A stretch of DNA of 9,068 nt, from contig JAHEKK010000098.1 of the NCBI GenBank assembly GCA_024638395.1, positions 1-9,068 of the forward strand, written 5' to 3'. The position numbers were made by a program, and so were the translations under genes. Positions 6,311 through 9,068 of the stretch are shown piece by piece (position 1 is the stretch's first letter; each line of letters opens with the position of its first letter). A model generated the notes under the pieces. It saw nothing but the letters and a program-made list of their open reading frames with translations. It searched no databases and was not told the DNA's origin. This DNA is from Gemmatimonadota bacterium (GTDB lineage: Bacteria > Gemmatimonadota > Gemmatimonadetes > Longimicrobiales > Gaopeijiaceae).

Positions 6311-7093
6311 ATGGATCCGTCAATGCGAGCTTCGGCTTCGGGCATGATGGCGCAGCAGACCCGCGTCGAAGTGATCTCCAACAACCTGGCCAACGTCAGC
6401 ACGACGGGCTTCAAACGCAGTCGGCCCCACTTCGAGGACCTGCTATACCAGACGGTCCAGGAAGCCCAACTGGTGCAAGGCGAGGATGCTGGGAGTGTGC
6501 AATCGATTCAAGTGGGGCGCGGGACCCGTTTGGCCGCGGTGCAACGAACCGGCGAGCAGGGGTCTCTCGAGCCCACCGGGCGCCCCATGGACATGGCGGT
6601 GGAGGGGCCCGGATTCTTCCAGGTCCAACTCCCCGACGGCGGGATTGCCTACACTCGCGACGGGAGCTTCGGCCTCTCCGATGAGGGCGTCATCGTCACC
6701 CACGGAGGCTATACCGTGGTACCCGGTGTCTCGATTCCCATCGATGCTCAAGAGGTCGGGATCTCCCGTACCGGCATCGTGTCCGTCCGCATCGGCGACA
6801 CGGCGGTCGAGGTCGGCCGGGTCGAGCTGGCCCGCTTCACCAATGCACCCGGCCTCGAAGCGATGGGCGAGAATCTGCTCCGCGAAACGGCGGCCTCCGG
6901 CTCACCGATTGTCGGCTTTCCTCAGGACGACGGCTTCGGCCGACTGGTCCAGGGGTCCCTGGAGGGAAGCAACGTGGAAATCGTCCAGGAAATGGTGGAC
7001 ATGATTACCGCGCTCCGGGCCTACGAGATCAATTCGAAGGCCCTCCAAACCAGTGAGCAGATGGCTGAGACGGCCAACAATCTGATCCGCTGA
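6311..7093 (+). CDS. flgG: Flagellar distal rod protein FlgG
   Basis: FlgG forms the distal rod, the drive-shaft segment that passes through the P- and L-rings. The protein has 260 residues, the usual length. The N-terminus MRASASGMMAQQTRVEVISN and NNLANVSTTGFKRSR (24-38) are classic FlgG, followed by FEDLLYQ (41-47). The central part has GRPMDMAVEGPGFFQVQLPD (90-109) and AYTRDGSFGLSDEG (113-126). The C-terminal helix EGSNVEIVQEMVDMITALRA with YEINSKALQTSEQM (218-251) closes the protein in the FlgG way. A later in-frame ATG at codon 5 exists, but the ribosome site spacing fits 6311. The stop TGA is directly followed by the flgA ATG with no gap. Its C-terminal motif shares GMVDMIT/EMVDMIT with upstream FlgF, as expected for paralogues. 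Confidence 0.96.
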   Translation: MDPSMRASASGMMAQQTRVEVISNNLANVSTTGFKRSRPHFEDLLYQTVQEAQLVQGEDAGSVQSIQVGRGTRLAAVQRTGEQGSLEPTGRPMDMAVEGPGFFQVQLPDGGIAYTRDGSFGLSDEGVIVTHGGYTVVPGVSIPIDAQEVGISRTGIVSVRIGDTAVEVGRVELARFTNAPGLEAMGENLLRETAASGSPIVGFPQDDGFGRLVQGSLEGSNVEIVQEMVDMITALRAYEINSKALQTSEQMAETANNLIR

Positions 7094-7939
7094 ATGTGGT
7101 CTTCTCCCATCTGGCCCGTCGCTCTCACGCTGGTCCTGACCCTCGGTCTCTCGAGTGCCGAGTCGGGTCCGGTCCTCTTTGGCAAGGATGACGATCTGAT
7201 GTCGACTGAACTCACACGCGTCCAGGACCCCGCAACGCAGGGACGCGGGCGCCTGCTCTTTGGTCTGCTCCCTGGCGGGCGGCCCTCCGTAGCGATCAAC
7301 GCCGATACGACCGAAGTTCCGGTTTCCCCCCGCGTGGCCCGTGATGTCCAGTGGGAGGTCGCCCGCCGGTGGGGTGTCGATCCGGACCGGATCCATCTCG
7401 AATTCGGCCTGGCGTCGGGGAACGTCCCCGAGCGCGTGGCCTCGATCCGGTTGCTCGGAACGGGCACGAAGGGCCATTGGGTCGCCCTTCTTTCCCCGAC
7501 TGACCCCACGGTGTCGCCGAGCAGAGTGCGTGTTCGGGCGGGTGTGGAACGATTCCAGCCCGTGGCGACCAGGGACCTGTCCCGTGGCGAAATCCTTTCG
7601 GACGGTGACATCGGACGGGATGTGACCGTCGTGTGGGGAGCGCCCCGGTCGGAGTTCGACGACGTCGACGTAGGATGGGTCGTACGTCGGCCCATCAGCG
7701 CGGGGGAAGCCTTGACCAGCCCGGCCGTGGCGGCACCGGATGCGGTGACGTCCGGAGAGCCGATCGAAGTACTATGGCGAAGGGGTGCCGTGTCGGTAAG
7801 CCTGGCCGGGGTTGCCCTGGGGTCGGGCCCCGTGGGGGCCGAGGTGAGGGTCAGAACCGAATCGGGCCGCGAGCTCCGCGGCGTCGCTCAGAGCGGCGGG
7901 GTGGTAGTGGTGGGAAGTCCCGTCCGGAAGGAGCGCTGA
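7094..7939 (+). CDS. flgA: P-ring assembly chaperone FlgA
   Basis: FlgA is a periplasmic chaperone that helps FlgI subunits form the P-ring around the rod. The 281-residue protein starts with a signal peptide (MWSSPIWPVALTLVLTLGLS, likely cut after Ala22), which supports the start at 7094. An N-terminal region (about 30-150) resembles the less conserved half of FlgA. The SAF domain spans about 154-212, with QPVATRDLSRGEILSDGDI and the second element RPISAGEALTSPAV. The C-terminal barrel (213-275) has GEPIEVLWRRGAVSVSLAGV and GREL with GVAQSGGVVVV, the hallmark FlgA ending. There is no spacer to flgG (TGA then ATG) and no strong ribosome site, so translation probably depends on ribosomes finishing flgG. 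Its place before flgH and flgI fits its role. It is somewhat long for FlgA (often 220-240). Confidence 0.92.
   Translation: MWSSPIWPVALTLVLTLGLSSAESGPVLFGKDDDLMSTELTRVQDPATQGRGRLLFGLLPGGRPSVAINADTTEVPVSPRVARDVQWEVARRWGVDPDRIHLEFGLASGNVPERVASIRLLGTGTKGHWVALLSPTDPTVSPSRVRVRAGVERFQPVATRDLSRGEILSDGDIGRDVTVVWGAPRSEFDDVDVGWVVRRPISAGEALTSPAVAAPDAVTSGEPIEVLWRRGAVSVSLAGVALGSGPVGAEVRVRTESGRELRGVAQSGGVVVVGSPVRKER
7926..7933 (+). promoter_or_regulatory. Ribosome binding site supporting the GTG start of flgH
   Basis: GGAAGGAG ends 9 bases before GTG 7943, inside the last codons of flgA. It supports a GTG start that keeps the whole signal peptide; the next in-frame ATG (codon 20) would cut the signal in half. 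Confidence 0.6.
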
Positions 7940-7942
7940 CCC

Positions 7943-8545
7943 GTGCGACCGATTTCTCCTCCATGGCTCCTTCTCGGTGGGGCTCTTGCCGCGACGTTGA
8001 TGGCCAGCGCCCTGTCCGGACAAGTGCCGCCGCCTCCACAGCAGCCCACTGCGGGTCCTCCCGTTCGGCAATCGTGGGTCTCCGATCGACGGGCACTCGT
8101 GGTCGGCCAGATCGTCACGATTCTCATCGATGAGCAGACGTTGGCCAGTGCCGACAAGGAGCAGACCGCCGTGCGCGACCGGTCCCGGGACGTAGGCGTC
8201 GCGTTGAACGGTTCAGGAGGCGGGCTCAGAACCGATAACGACGTATCCGACCGGCAACGGGGCGAATCGTCGAGACGAGAACGCTTTGTCGCTGAAATCA
8301 CGGCGAGGGTCGCTGAAATCGGACCGGGCGACGCCCTTCGCATCGAAGGCCTGAAGCGCGTGCAGATCGACGATCACGAACAAGCTGTCACCATACGCGG
8401 ATGGATCAGAAGCTCCGACATCTCCCCCCGCAACACCGTCGAGTCCTGGCGCATCGCGGATGCGGAGATCCTGTACGATTCCAACGACGAGTTGGGGAAG
8501 GCCGGGGGCTTCTGGTCCAAGCTCCTCGACCTGATCATTCCATGA
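7943..8545 (+). CDS. flgH: Flagellar L-ring protein FlgH, without lipobox cysteine
   Basis: FlgH builds the L-ring in the outer membrane, the outer bushing of the rod. The 200-residue protein has a signal peptide at 1-27 (hydrophobic LLLGGALAATLMASALSG) followed by a Pro/Gln-rich stretch. The family core starts at SWVSDRRALVVGQIVTILID (44-63). The C-terminal part has DALRIEGLKRVQIDDHEQAV (130-149), GWIRSSDISPRNTVESWRIA (153-172) and DAEILYDSNDELG, then GFWSKLLDLIIP. These are the FlgH order and spacing (IRPxDI, NTV, IAxAxIxY). FlgH is usually a lipoprotein; here neither the signal region nor the rest of the protein has a cysteine, so it should be cut by signal peptidase I. GTG is the start, and the stop overlaps the flgI ATG (ATGA). 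Confidence 0.95.
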   Translation: MRPISPPWLLLGGALAATLMASALSGQVPPPPQQPTAGPPVRQSWVSDRRALVVGQIVTILIDEQTLASADKEQTAVRDRSRDVGVALNGSGGGLRTDNDVSDRQRGESSRRERFVAEITARVAEIGPGDALRIEGLKRVQIDDHEQAVTIRGWIRSSDISPRNTVESWRIADAEILYDSNDELGKAGGFWSKLLDLIIP

Positions 8546-9068
8546 GAGCTTCCCTGTTTTTCGTCGTTCTCCTCGGGCTGACTCCCCATCCGGCCGAGAC
8601 CCAAACGGTGCGCATCAGGGATCTCACGGTCGCCGAGGCGGACATCCCGGTCCGCCTCCAGGGATTCGGCCTGGTGGTCGGTCTCGACGGAACGGGAGAC
8701 CGGGTTATCGGTGGCTTCAGTGCCGGGCATACGGTGCGCTCGGTCGCCAACCTGCTTCGGAACTTCGGTGTCGAAGTGCCGGAGAATCTGCTGCGGACGA
8801 GGAACGTGGCGGCGGTGCTCGTCAACGCCGAAGTCTCGCCCTACCTGCGTCCCGGGGGTCGGTTTCAGATCCAGGTGGCTTCCCTCGGGGATGCCGTCTC
8901 CCTCCGCGGCGGCATGCTTTGGATGACCCCGTTGATCTCCGATCTCGGGGCGGTGCCGGTGGCCACCGCCCAGGGCATGGTGTTCATGAGCGACGGATCC
9001 CTGGCTCCAGGGACGGCGCGTACCGTCGAGACCTCCGCCTCGGTGCCCGACGGCGGCTTGCTGGAGCA
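8542..9068 (+). CDS. flgI: Flagellar P-ring protein FlgI, N-terminal part (3' end outside window)
   Basis: FlgI forms the P-ring in the periplasm and peptidoglycan layer around the rod, after export by Sec and with FlgA as chaperone. The window holds the first 175 codons; full-length FlgI is about 350-380. Residues 1-20 are a short signal peptide (MRASLFFVVLLGLTPHPAET). Family motifs follow: VRIRDLTVAEADIPVRLQG (23-41), GFGLVVGLDGTGDR (41-54), RTRNVAAVLVNAEVSPYLRP (85-104), and QVASLGDAVSLRGGMLWMTP (111-130) with ATAQG (141-145). No frameshift is seen up to the window end. ATG 8542 overlaps the flgH stop by 4 bases, so translation is probably coupled. The MLWMTPL stretch replaces the more usual TLLMTPL. 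Confidence 0.95.
   Translation, partial: MRASLFFVVLLGLTPHPAETQTVRIRDLTVAEADIPVRLQGFGLVVGLDGTGDRVIGGFSAGHTVRSVANLLRNFGVEVPENLLRTRNVAAVLVNAEVSPYLRPGGRFQIQVASLGDAVSLRGGMLWMTPLISDLGAVPVATAQGMVFMSDGSLAPGTARTVETSASVPDGGLLE

Noticed and set aside
5209..6414. A 401-codon open frame on the minus strand opposite the unnamed gene, flgF and the start of flgG
   Set aside because: It lies opposite clear FlgF and FlgG motifs and has no domain, signal peptide or operon partner on its strand.
1..9068. Mobile elements, CRISPR arrays, tRNA or rRNA genes
   Set aside because: I saw no transposase, terminal inverted repeats, spaced repeats or RNA gene structure; codon use and GC look even across the window.

Overview
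The window is a compact flagellar gene cluster from a GC-rich bacterium. All supported genes lie on the + strand and encode parts of the flagellar export gate, flagellar number/placement control, the flagellar sigma factor, the distal rod, and the P- and L-rings. The presence of flgH (L-ring) and flgI (P-ring) means the cell has an outer membrane. Gene order and GC content would fit Gemmatimonadota or a similar diderm phylum, but that assignment is an inference that I could not test.

Region 1 (1-3801) is a tightly coupled export/polarity block: the 3' end of flhB, then flhA, flhF and flhG. Stop and start codons overlap or nearly touch at each junction. The block ends at a strong hairpin with a T-rich tail (3811-3860), probably an intrinsic terminator. 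The following 186 bases hold no convincing gene or promoter motif, but must hold or receive the transcription start for the next block.

Region 2 (4047-9068) begins with fliA (sigma-28). A gene I do not recognise follows, encoding a membrane protein with a predicted signal peptide, one membrane span and a C-terminal helix-turn-helix. It is followed by flgF, flgG, flgA, flgH and the 5' part of flgI, which runs off the window. This block supplies a flagellar sigma factor followed by the rod and ring parts that complete the basal body through the envelope.

The unusual content is in the regulatory proteins. FlhF is very short: it lacks room for the N domain and has non-canonical G3 and G4 motifs. 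FlhG lacks both the P-loop lysine and the N-terminal extension that normally carries the FlhF-activating motif. The unnamed gene after fliA sits where Bacillus has swrB after sigD and shares its membrane-anchor-plus-HTH layout in a different topology. FlgH has no lipobox cysteine, so the L-ring protein is apparently not a lipoprotein.
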